Shown here one piece after another: positions 44,738 to 52,687 of a DNA stretch of 64,000 nt. The notes beneath the pieces were generated by a model. That model saw nothing but the letters and a program-made list of their open reading frames with translations. It was not told where the DNA came from and ran no database searches. Position 1 is the stretch's first letter; every line of letters starts with the position of its first letter. Source of the DNA: Bradyrhizobium canariense (GTDB lineage: Bacteria; Pseudomonadota; Alphaproteobacteria; Rhizobiales; Xanthobacteraceae); contig NZ_LT629750.1 of the NCBI RefSeq assembly GCF_900105125.1, positions 3,782,001-3,846,000 on the forward strand, in the 5' to 3' direction. The position numbers were made by a program, and so were the translations under genes.

Positions 44738-45727
44738 ATGAAAACGCTGGTCGGATCCCTTCTCATCGGCACGTGTCTTGGATGTATTGCCTTGTCCGCG
44801 GCTATTCCGGCGTTCGCGCAGGAGGACCTGTCGAAATATCCGACCCGGCCCATTCACATCGTTGTCGGCTTCACGCCCGGCGGCGGCAACGACATTCTCG
44901 CGCGGATCGCGGGACAGAAATTGTCGGAGAGCCTCGGCCAACCGGTCATTATCGACAACAAGCCGGGCGGCGGCGCGATCGTCGCCACCGAATATGTCGC
45001 CAAAGCCGCACCGGACGGCTACACGCTGCTGGTCGGCGCCAGCGGCGCGATGGCGATCAACCCGGCGGTCTATGCCAAGCTGCCTTATGACTCGATACGC
45101 GATTTTGTCCCGGTATCGGAGCTCGGATCGTTCCCGCTGATTCTGATCGTCAATGCCTCTTCGCCGATCAAATCGGTGGCCGATCTTGTCGCCTATGCCA
45201 AGGCAAACCCGGACAAGGCGAACTACTCCAGCTCATCCGGCGCGTTCCAGCTTGTGACCGAATTGTTCAAGCAAAAGACCGGCGCGCCGATGCAGGAGAT
45301 TCCCTACAAGGGCGCCAATGATTCCGTGATGGCGGTGATTTCCGGTCAGGTCACCGCGACCATCGCCGACGCGGGTCCGGTATCGGGCCAGGTGCAAGGC
45401 GGCCAAGTGCGTGCGCTCGCGGTCACCGCGCCCAAACGAACCGGCGATCTTCCGGACGTGCCGACCATGAAGGAGGCCGGCGCCGACGTCGATGCGGTGC
45501 TGTGGAGCGGCATCTTCGCGCCCAGAAATACGCCGGCCGCGATCGTGAAAAAGCTCGAGAGTGAATTGATGCGGATCGCCCGGTTGCCGGACGTGATCGC
45601 GCGCCTCAAGCCGCTGGGCATCGAATCCGTCGGCAACTCGTCGGACGAATTTGCGCGGATCCTTGCGTCCGACATCGCGCGGTGGACCGCAGTCGCCAAG
45701 GCCGGCAATATCAGGATGGAACCGTAG
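44738..45727 (+). CDS. TctC-type binding protein
   Basis: A 329-residue TctC/Bug-family periplasmic receptor. A signal peptide (ALSAAIPAFAQED) precedes YPTRPIHIVVGFTPGGGNDILAR, VIIDNKPGGGAIVATEYVAKA, PDGYTLLVGASG and a QEIPYKGANDSVMAVISG block. It is the last gene of the catabolic operon, 44 bases after the TPP enzyme, suggesting it captures the pathway's substrate. No TctA/TctB genes are adjacent. Its end overlaps the opposing symporter gene by 17 bases. Confidence 0.88.
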   Translation: MKTLVGSLLIGTCLGCIALSAAIPAFAQEDLSKYPTRPIHIVVGFTPGGGNDILARIAGQKLSESLGQPVIIDNKPGGGAIVATEYVAKAAPDGYTLLVGASGAMAINPAVYAKLPYDSIRDFVPVSELGSFPLILIVNASSPIKSVADLVAYAKANPDKANYSSSSGAFQLVTELFKQKTGAPMQEIPYKGANDSVMAVISGQVTATIADAGPVSGQVQGGQVRALAVTAPKRTGDLPDVPTMKEAGADVDAVLWSGIFAPRNTPAAIVKKLESELMRIARLPDVIARLKPLGIESVGNSSDEFARILASDIARWTAVAKAGNIRMEP

Positions 45728-47207
45728 CGCGCTGCCGGTTCGGCAAGATCCGGGCGAGGATAACGGTCACGATGGCGGCGACGACGATATTGAGGATCAG
45801 CGCGCCAAGCCCGACGTAAAACACGTAACTGGCGCCGCCAAGATCGATCGTCGCCAGCGGCTTCAGTCCGTTGCTCCACGCCGTCCAGGATCCCCATCCG
45901 ATGCCAACCGCCCAACCGAACAGCAGGCCTTCGGCGCGGAACCAGCTCGTGAACAATCCAAATACCAGCGCCGGGAAAGTCTGCAGGATCCACAAGCCGC
46001 CGAGCAATTGCAGATCGAGCGCATATTGCGTCGGCAAGAACAGGATGAAGGCCAGCGCCCCTATTTTCACCACCAGCGAGGCGATCTTGGCGACCGCGGC
46101 TTCGCCGGCGTGGCTGATATACGGGTTGATATAGGACTTCCAGACGTTGCGGGTGAAAAGATTAGCCGCACCGATGCTCATCACCGCGGCCGGTACCAGC
46201 GCCCCGATCGCAATCGCCGAGAACGAAAAGCCGGCGAACCATGACGGAAACAGCACCTTGAACAAGGTCGGCACCACGTCATTGGGTGAATCGACCTTGA
46301 TATGGGCCGCATAGGCCATGTAACCAAGCAGCGCGATCAAGCCGAGCAACAGCGTGTAGGCCGGCAGCAACACAGCGTTCTTGCGGATGGTATCGGCAGA
46401 CTTGGACGCGAAGATGCCGGTGAGCGTATGCGGATACATGAACGCCGCCAGCGCCGACCCCAGCGCGAGCGTGGCATAAGGCAGCATCTGCGCCGGTTTC
46501 AGTATCAGCCCGGTCGCGCCGCCCTTGGCCGCGAAAGCATCGCCGGCTGCGGCGAACACCGCGGCGTAACCACCGAGTTGCAACGGCACCACCACCACCG
46601 CCACCAGCACCACGATATAAATCATGATGTCCTTGACGAAGGCGATCAGCGCCGGCGCCCTTAGACCTGAGCTGTAGGTGTAGAGCGCCAGGATGATGAA
46701 GGCGGCGATGATTGGCAATTCGCCGGTCAGGCCCATTGCCTTGATCACCACCCCCATGCCGATCAACTGCAGCGCGATGTAAGGCATGGTCGCGACCATG
46801 CCGGTCATCGCAACCGCCAATTCAAGGCCCCGCGAGTGGTAAGCGCCGTAGACGACATCGCCCGCGGTGACGTGGCCGTTGGCATGCGCCACCTTCCACA
46901 GCACCGGCATCACGGCGAACACGAAGGGATAGACGATGATGGTGTAGGGCAAGGCGAAGAAGCCATAGGCGCCGACCGCATAGACCAGCGCCGGCACCGC
47001 GATCACGGTGTAGGCGGTATAGAAATCGCCGCCGACCAGAAACCAGGTGATCCAGGTGCCGAACTGCCGTCCACCCAGCCCCCATTCGTCAAGATGCTCA
47101 TTGACCGGGCCGGATTTCCAGCGCGCCGCGAAGAATCCCATCACTGTGACCAGCGCAAAGAAGAAGATGAAAACCGAGAGCGCAACCCATTCGATCTGAT
47201 CGGTCAT
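45711..47207 (-). CDS. Sodium:solute symporter family (SSS) protein
   Basis: A 498-residue membrane transporter of the SSS family with about 13 hydrophobic segments. Family marks are WGLGGRQFGTWITWFLVGGDFYTAYT, HSRGLELAVAMTGMVATMPY and GVVIKAMGLTGELPI. It is paired with the DUF3311 gene just upstream, a typical arrangement for monocarboxylate-type symporters. It may carry the substrate or product of the facing operon. ATG 47207 has GGAAGG upstream. The gene ends inside the last codons of the opposing tctC gene. Confidence 0.88.
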   Translation of the reverse strand: MTDQIEWVALSVFIFFFALVTVMGFFAARWKSGPVNEHLDEWGLGGRQFGTWITWFLVGGDFYTAYTVIAVPALVYAVGAYGFFALPYTIIVYPFVFAVMPVLWKVAHANGHVTAGDVVYGAYHSRGLELAVAMTGMVATMPYIALQLIGMGVVIKAMGLTGELPIIAAFIILALYTYSSGLRAPALIAFVKDIMIYIVVLVAVVVVPLQLGGYAAVFAAAGDAFAAKGGATGLILKPAQMLPYATLALGSALAAFMYPHTLTGIFASKSADTIRKNAVLLPAYTLLLGLIALLGYMAYAAHIKVDSPNDVVPTLFKVLFPSWFAGFSFSAIAIGALVPAAVMSIGAANLFTRNVWKSYINPYISHAGEAAVAKIASLVVKIGALAFILFLPTQYALDLQLLGGLWILQTFPALVFGLFTSWFRAEGLLFGWAVGIGWGSWTAWSNGLKPLATIDLGGASYVFYVGLGALILNIVVAAIVTVILARILPNRQRATVPS

Positions 47208-47222
47208 GATCAACCTTCCGGG

Positions 47223-47402
47223 TTACGGCGCTTCATCTGATGTGCGGCTGCGATAAACCAGCCAGATCAAAAACGAGCTGATCGGTACCCATGCCAGCTG
47301 GTACCAATAGAAAAACGGAAAGCCGAACAGCGCCGGCTCCAGGGAATTATAGAACGGCACCCACAACAGGCCGATGAAGGGCAACAGCAATAGTATCCAC
47401 AT
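47223..47402 (-). CDS. DUF3311 family small membrane protein
   Basis: A 59-residue protein (MWILLLLPFIGLLWVPFYNS ... QLAWVPISSFLIWLVYRSR) with two hydrophobic helices, as in DUF3311. An AGGAG site lies 7 bases before the ATG. DUF3311 proteins commonly precede SSS symporter genes and are thought to be accessory subunits. Here the gap to the symporter start is 15 bases, so they are one transcript. Confidence 0.88.
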   Translation of the reverse strand: MWILLLLPFIGLLWVPFYNSLEPALFGFPFFYWYQLAWVPISSFLIWLVYRSRTSDEAP

Positions 47403-47507
47403 AGCCGGACTCCTGACTCCGGCGATTAAAAGATTTAATCGTCGTGCCGTCCAGCGAATCGACTGCTGCGATGCGGCACGACGAGATCAATTCTTCGCTG
47501 GCTATCC

Positions 47508-48041
47508 TTATTTCACGACTTCAGAACCGACCTTGCATACCGCGGCGTCCTGATCGCCGGTGCCGCCGCTGCAACCCACGGCGCCAATGAGCTTGCCGCC
47601 CTCGACGAGCGGAAAACCGCCGGGGCTCGCGACCAGCGTCGGATCGAGTGTGCCGGTATAGGCATGGCCGGCTTCATAGGCATTGTAGAACAGCCGGGAT
47701 TCGCGCCGAAAGCGCGCCGCGGTGCGGGCCTTGCCGATCGAAATCGGGCCGGACGCAATCTGGGCGCCCTCCATCCGCGAGAAATGCACGAGTTCGCCGT
47801 TGGTGTCGACCACGGCGATGTTCATCTTCCAGTTTCGCCGTTTCGCTTCGGCTTCCGCCGCCGCCATCACCTGCTTGGCGCGCTCAAGCCCGATCGACAC
47901 GCCATAGGGAATGTCGAACGGCATCGCATCAGGTGTCCCACCCGCCGATGGTTGCGCCGGCGGCGGCGTCTGTGCAAGAGTTGGCGAACTCATGATAGCA
48001 ACGGCGCCAGCCGCCAGGATCATGGAAACAATAGAACGCAT
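47508..48041 (-). CDS. Exported GlcG/HbpS-like heme-binding family protein
   Basis: A 177-residue exported protein of the GlcG/HbpS (DUF336) family. A signal peptide (SMILAAGAVAIMSSPTLAQ) is followed by a Pro-rich linker and then GLERAKQVMAAAEAEAKRRN, MNIAVVDTNGELVHFSRM, SIGKARTAARF and GFPLVEGGKLIGAVGCSGGTG. HbpS members bind haem or corrinoids, others have unknown roles. It may belong to the transport/catabolic set beside it, with about 105 bases between it and the DUF3311 gene. Confidence 0.85.
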   Translation of the reverse strand: MRSIVSMILAAGAVAIMSSPTLAQTPPPAQPSAGGTPDAMPFDIPYGVSIGLERAKQVMAAAEAEAKRRNWKMNIAVVDTNGELVHFSRMEGAQIASGPISIGKARTAARFRRESRLFYNAYEAGHAYTGTLDPTLVASPGGFPLVEGGKLIGAVGCSGGTGDQDAAVCKVGSEVVK

Positions 48042-48098
48042 GGTATCCTCCCAGGTTGAAGTTGTTATGTTGTCGCGAGGCTGATAATCGCGCCGCCG

Positions 48099-48713
48099 TC
48101 ACATCGGCGGCGTCAGGCCGTCCTTGCCGTACGTAATGCGCGGAGTTTGCAGGGTGCCGTCGGGCTGCTTCTTCGCCGCCGCCACGAAAACCTTGATTCC
48201 CGGTTTAAGGTCGTCCTTGCTGCCGTTGACGTAGGTAACAACCGCGGTCTCGGGCGTCACCAGCAGCTTCTTCTCGCCGTCCTTGTACTTGACGGACAGC
48301 ATCTGTCCGTCAACGCCGGCGACGGTCTGCTCGACATTGGCGTTGGTCATCTTGGTATTCGGCTTGAGGTCCCAATCGTAGTGGCCCTCGCCGGTACCGC
48401 GCATCGATTCCGGAAAGATGTGCACCTCGATGGCCTTTTGGCTGCCATCGGGTTGCGTTATCCCGGTCGAGCCGACGAACATGCCTGGCTTGATGTCGGC
48501 CATCGTCGATTTCACGATCGCGACGAATAGCGGCTTGTCGGTGACGGTCAGCTTCAGCTCGGTGCCATCACGGTTTTTGACCACATAAACCGGACCATCG
48601 ACGCTTTCGATCGTACCGCGAATGCGGACGGTTTCCTGCGCCGAAGCAGAAGATACGGCACACATTAAAACAACGCCGGCGGCTGCAAGCGTATATTGTA
48701 ACATTTTTGACAT
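48099..48713 (-). CDS. Exported protein of unknown function (OB-like repeats)
   Basis: A 204-residue exported protein. The signal peptide is AAAGVVLMCAVSSASAQE. Then come two similar beta-rich units: TVRIRGTIESVDGPVYVVKNRDGTELKLTV and later VAGVDGQMLSVKYKDGEKKLLVT, each followed by a DIKPG/DLKPG turn. These suggest OB-like folds that might bind metal or ligand. I recall similar Bradyrhizobium proteins annotated as metal ABC transporter permeases, which they clearly are not, lacking membrane helices. It is the upstream neighbour of the HbpS-like gene, on the same strand. Confidence 0.65.
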   Translation of the reverse strand: MSKMLQYTLAAAGVVLMCAVSSASAQETVRIRGTIESVDGPVYVVKNRDGTELKLTVTDKPLFVAIVKSTMADIKPGMFVGSTGITQPDGSQKAIEVHIFPESMRGTGEGHYDWDLKPNTKMTNANVEQTVAGVDGQMLSVKYKDGEKKLLVTPETAVVTYVNGSKDDLKPGIKVFVAAAKKQPDGTLQTPRITYGKDGLTPPM

Positions 48714-49064
48714 GGTCATCCCTCTCTGACTTTGCAGGTAGTGGCTGAAATTCCGAACTTTGATCGATCGGGCGGTTATTTGCCGAGATGCTTGTCGGCG
48801 GTTTGGGCTTGCAGTCGCAATCGCAGCGCACAAAAGCGCTGTCGCACCGAATTTCCACCTCGCAAAAACGCGGATCTCGCCCGTCAGTCCCCTCATCGCG
48901 CTCCCCCCTGCCCGGTTTTTTATCGGTACTTCGAAAATCGGCGCGACGGATCGCTGCGCTGCAGATGTTCCTCTGCAACACCGACAATCAGCCAATATTC
49001 CTGAAATAAAGAAAGCCGGCGGCGGATTAACTTCCCGCTGCCGCTCCGTGATCTCGGCCTGCCC
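48714..49064. other. 351-base intergenic region
   Basis: Between the exported-protein start (48713) and the end of the next TctC gene (49065), both on the minus strand. No coding signal is convincing. A GC-rich stretch at 49012-49050 may form a weak hairpin that ends the TctC transcript. Confidence 0.4.
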
Positions 49065-50072
49065 TTACTCGACCTTGATCCCCGCATCCTGGATCACCTT
49101 GCGCCAGCGCTCTTCCTCGCCGCGAAAATATCGGTCAAGTTCTTCGGGCGGCTGCGCGACCATCACAAGACCTTCATTCACGCCCAGCCTTTTAAAGGCT
49201 TCGGATTGAACGGCGTTGGCGGCTGATTTGTTGAGGCGGTCGATCACGTCAACAGGGGTTTTTACCGGCGCGAACAGGCCGTACCAGCTTTCCGCGGCAT
49301 AGCCGGGCACGCCGGCCTCGGCGACCGTTGGTAGTTGCGGAAACGCCGGTGAACGTTCAGCTGATGTCACCGCAAGCGCGCGCAACTGTCCATTCTCGAT
49401 CAGCGAAGCCGCACTTGCGACCGTCGTGAACATGACCTGGATCTGCCCGCCGATCAGGTCGGTAATGGCGGGCGCAGCGCCCTTGTAATGTATGGTCGCC
49501 AGATTGACCTTCGCCATATTCTTGAAAAGCTCGCCCGCCAGATGCGCAGACGTGCCGACGCCAAATGTCCCGTAGGACAATTTGTCGGGCTCGGCCTTGG
49601 CCGCGGCAATCAGATCGGCAATCGATTTGATCGGAGACTTGGGATTGACCACGACGATATTGAACGAACGTGCAACCAGCGCAACCGGAGCGAAATCCTT
49701 GTTCGGGTCGTAAGGCAGCTTGGCGTTCAAGCTGGGATTGACCGCGTTCGCGAACGTTCCCATCAAGAGCGTGTAGCCGTCCGGTACGCTGGTTGCGACG
49801 GCCTGGGTCCCGATGATGGTCCCGGCTCCCGGCTTGTTCTCGACGAGGACGGTGACGCCGATATCCCCGGCCATCTCCTGCGCCAGGGTGCGCGCAATCA
49901 CGTCGGTGCCGCCGCCCGGCGCAAACGGCACGACAATCCGGACGATCCTGTCCGGATACAAGGCAAAAGCCTTGTCGATCGACATCGTCGACAACAGCGC
50001 CAGCGCGGTCAGCGCAAGCCGCCGAAAACCCCGTTTGACGTTCGGCGGACACGCTATTTTGAGAGACGACAT
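49065..50072 (-). CDS. TctC-type binding protein
   Basis: A 335-residue TctC/Bug-family receptor. A signal peptide (LALTALALLSTMSIDKAFA) is followed by YPDRIVRIVVPFAPGGGTDVIAR, VLVENKPGAGTIIGTQAVATS, PDGYTLLMGTF and HYKGAAPAITDLIGGQ. It is the third such protein in this window and also has no TctA/TctB partner beside it. An AGGA site 7 bases upstream supports ATG 50072 over GTG 50078. Confidence 0.88.
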   Translation of the reverse strand: MSSLKIACPPNVKRGFRRLALTALALLSTMSIDKAFALYPDRIVRIVVPFAPGGGTDVIARTLAQEMAGDIGVTVLVENKPGAGTIIGTQAVATSVPDGYTLLMGTFANAVNPSLNAKLPYDPNKDFAPVALVARSFNIVVVNPKSPIKSIADLIAAAKAEPDKLSYGTFGVGTSAHLAGELFKNMAKVNLATIHYKGAAPAITDLIGGQIQVMFTTVASAASLIENGQLRALAVTSAERSPAFPQLPTVAEAGVPGYAAESWYGLFAPVKTPVDVIDRLNKSAANAVQSEAFKRLGVNEGLVMVAQPPEELDRYFRGEEERWRKVIQDAGIKVE

Positions 50073-50234
50073 TTCCACATCCTGGAGCTCGACGAGTCCT
50101 GTCCTTATAGGCTATGCGCCTGACGACGAACGGTCATGACACTGTATACGCCAGCGGCGATGGACGCCGGGACGTGTCATAGACTAGCATCCGTTTCAAA
50201 GACAAAAGCAAACGAGCGCTCTGGGGAGAATAGC

Positions 50235-51305
50235 ATGAAGCATTGGTTGATCGGTTTTCTGGTGTTGATTGGGCCGCCGGCCTTTGCTCAGCAAAATGTA
50301 CCCACAATCGCCTTCGACTCCGTCCCCAATCCGCTGAAGCTGCCGACCAACATGTATTTCGGCGAAGCGTCGGGCGTTGCGGTCAACTCCAAGGGCCACG
50401 TTTTCGTGCTGTCGCGCGGCAACACCAGCGGGCCGGCTTACGCGGCGGCAGCGGCGCAGCTGCTGGAATTCGACGCGAAAGGCCAATTCGTCCGCGAAAT
50501 CGGCAAGAACCTTTATGCGTGGTCGTTCGGCCATAGCGTCAAGATCGATCCCCAGGACAATATCTGGGTGACCGACAAGGGTTCGGACATGGTGATCAAG
50601 TTCGATCCCGAGGGTCGCGTGATCATGGTGTTCGGCCGCAAGCAGGAAGCCTCCGATGAGGACACCGCCCCGCTGAAGCATCCGAAGCCGCCGTTGCCGG
50701 CGGAAGACGGCCGGTTCCGTCAAGTCACCGATGTGGCCTGGGACAAGGCCGGCGACACGTTCATCAGCGACGGCTACATCAACTCGCGCGTCGCCAAGGT
50801 GGACAAGGACGGCAACTGGCTGAAATCATGGGGCGAGCGTGGCAAGGAGCCTGGTCAGTTCAACACCCCGCACTCCATCGCCACCGACGCCAACGACAAT
50901 GTCTATGTCGCGGACCGCGGCAACCACCGCATCCAGGTGTTCGACAAAGACGGCAAATTCCTGCGCCAGTTCGTCATCGATGTGCCGGTGCCGCCGGACG
51001 CCAAACCCGCGATCGGCAAGATCCCCGATGAGGCGATGATGGCAGGCGGCACGTTTGCGCCGGGCTCACCGTGGGCGATCTGCATCACGCCACCGCCGCA
51101 CCAGGTGCTTTACAGCTCTGATGCGTGGCCGGGCCGCATCTACAAGCTCAGCCTCGATGGCAAGGTGCTCGGCATGCTCGGCAAATCCGGCAAGCAATTG
51201 AAACAGTTCGGCTGGATCCACGCGCTGGCGTGTCCCTCCGAGAATGTGATCTACGCGGCCGAATTGCTGAACTGGCGGGTTCAGAAGCTGATCCTGAAGC
51301 CGTAG
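50235..51305 (+). CDS. Exported six-bladed beta-propeller (NHL-repeat) protein
   Basis: A 356-residue exported protein with an N-terminal signal (LIGFLVLIGPPAFAQQ) and NHL-type repeats: GHVFVLSRGN, DNIWVTDKGSDMVIKFDPEG, NDNVYVADRGNHRIQVFDKDGKF and ENVIYAAELLNWRVQKL. The fold resembles peptidylglycine alpha-amidating lyase-like propellers. Such proteins usually bind proteins or sugars, or have lyase/lactonase activity; nothing selects one here. The GGGGAGAA ribosome site fixes ATG 50235. Confidence 0.85.
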   Translation: MKHWLIGFLVLIGPPAFAQQNVPTIAFDSVPNPLKLPTNMYFGEASGVAVNSKGHVFVLSRGNTSGPAYAAAAAQLLEFDAKGQFVREIGKNLYAWSFGHSVKIDPQDNIWVTDKGSDMVIKFDPEGRVIMVFGRKQEASDEDTAPLKHPKPPLPAEDGRFRQVTDVAWDKAGDTFISDGYINSRVAKVDKDGNWLKSWGERGKEPGQFNTPHSIATDANDNVYVADRGNHRIQVFDKDGKFLRQFVIDVPVPPDAKPAIGKIPDEAMMAGGTFAPGSPWAICITPPPHQVLYSSDAWPGRIYKLSLDGKVLGMLGKSGKQLKQFGWIHALACPSENVIYAAELLNWRVQKLILKP

Positions 51306-51324
51306 CCTGCAGTGATCTGCTTTT

Positions 51325-51362
51325 GCGTCATGGCCGGGCTTCGTCCCGGCCATCCACGTCTT
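51325..51362. repeat. Palindromic repeat, Bradyrhizobium-type
   Basis: TGGCCGGG (51331-51338) pairs with CCCGGCCA (51345-51352) around a 6-base loop, flanked by GCGTCA and TCCACGTC. This is the same family as 15599-15713. A partial relative (GGCCGGGCATGACG) is seen near 51443-51456. It may help end the propeller-gene transcript. Confidence 0.7.
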
Positions 51363-51459
51363 CCTAGACTGAACAAGATTAAAAGATGTAAGTGCCTCGC
51401 ATCGCAGAAAAATTGGCGTGGTCTGCGCAAGGCAGACTGCCTTGGCCGGGCATGACGAT

Positions 51460-52662
51460 CTAAATCATTCGCGCCACGAATGGAATCTTTCGCAGCAATA
51501 CGATGAGCGTCCAGCTCAGCGACAACGTGCCCGCGAACACGACGGCAAACTTGACGCCCGGGGGCCAAGAATAGTCATAGACCGCGTATTGCAGCCAGAT
51601 GATGAAAATGTAGTGCACGAGGAAGACGCCGTAAGCGGAAGGCCGCAGCGCGTCCATCCAGCGCCAATTGGCATTCGCAAAGCGCAGGAACATCGCCGGC
51701 TCCGCGAATGTCATCGCAGCGCTGAACAGCGCAAAGGTAACGCCGTAGCCCACTCTCCAGGATAGCGGCGGCGAGTTCAGGTCAGCCACCCAATTGTGAT
51801 GGATATAAACAAGAGCGAGGATCGCGGCATAGAACAGAAGCGCGAAGGCCGCCCAGACCAGCCAGCGTTTTACGATGTCACCATTCTCTGCCAGCACGCC
51901 GGTCCTTAAGCTGACCGCGCCGACGCCGACGCCAGTAAAGAAGTAACCGGCATAGAGCAGGATACGGCTGGTCTGAATCGGCAGCGGGTAGCCGCCCGGC
52001 TCCAGCCAGCTTGCGTCGCCGAAGGCGAGCCGCATCGGCAGATAGATCGCGACCGAGAAGATCAGAAATGCAATGAAGGCCAGCGTCGCCCGGTTGCGCA
52101 GGGAAAAGATCAACCGGCCAAGCGCTCCGATCGCTCCTGATGCAAACGACCAGACCAGCGCCGCAATCGCGTCGAGCGCCAACAGCACCCATAGGAACCA
52201 GACCGGCCCCGAAGGCCAGGGTCCAATGGTGAGCGTGTGCCACCAGAAATGCAGAAAGTTGAAATCCGTCGTCCCCGGCAGATGATAGCGCAGGAAGGTC
52301 GGGTAATAGGCGATCGGCATAAGCACGAAGATCGACAGCAGGAACGGCACGCCCAGCCGCCAGGCGCGCTCACCCAGGAAGATCGCCGGCCCCTTTCGGG
52401 TCAGGCTGTCGCAGACGAACAATCCGGAAATAAAAAACATGCAGGCCATGAAGAAGCTGTCGTTGAACAGCACGACCAGATCAAACCCGAGCCAGCGCGC
52501 CCGGTCGCCATTGCCGAAATAAGTGTAGTTGACGACCGAGTGATGCAGCAGCACCAGGAGTGTGATGCACGTCCGCGCGCGGTCAAGCGCCATGATGCGC
52601 GCCGGAGCCGTCGTGATCTGCTCGCTTCCGTCCAGTTTCCGCAGCATCGATTCGATTCCCAA
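51460..52662 (-). CDS. Acyltransferase 3 family membrane protein
   Basis: Up to 400 residues with about ten hydrophobic segments, of the glucans-biosynthesis/acyltransferase 3 type. Signs are LDRARTCITLLVLLHHSVVN, with His at the catalytic position, and FNDSFFMACMFFISGLFVC, both close to the OpgC/acyltransferase pattern. It could O-acylate a glucan or lipid in the envelope. The TTG at 52662 gives the longest frame; ATG 52647 or 52593 are alternatives. The class C hydrolase gene ends 25 bases before it on the same strand. Confidence 0.78.
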   Translation of the reverse strand: MGIESMLRKLDGSEQITTAPARIMALDRARTCITLLVLLHHSVVNYTYFGNGDRARWLGFDLVVLFNDSFFMACMFFISGLFVCDSLTRKGPAIFLGERAWRLGVPFLLSIFVLMPIAYYPTFLRYHLPGTTDFNFLHFWWHTLTIGPWPSGPVWFLWVLLALDAIAALVWSFASGAIGALGRLIFSLRNRATLAFIAFLIFSVAIYLPMRLAFGDASWLEPGGYPLPIQTSRILLYAGYFFTGVGVGAVSLRTGVLAENGDIVKRWLVWAAFALLFYAAILALVYIHHNWVADLNSPPLSWRVGYGVTFALFSAAMTFAEPAMFLRFANANWRWMDALRPSAYGVFLVHYIFIIWLQYAVYDYSWPPGVKFAVVFAGTLSLSWTLIVLLRKIPFVARMI

Positions 52663-52687
52663 CAGGTCCGCCAGCCGGCTCGTTGGA

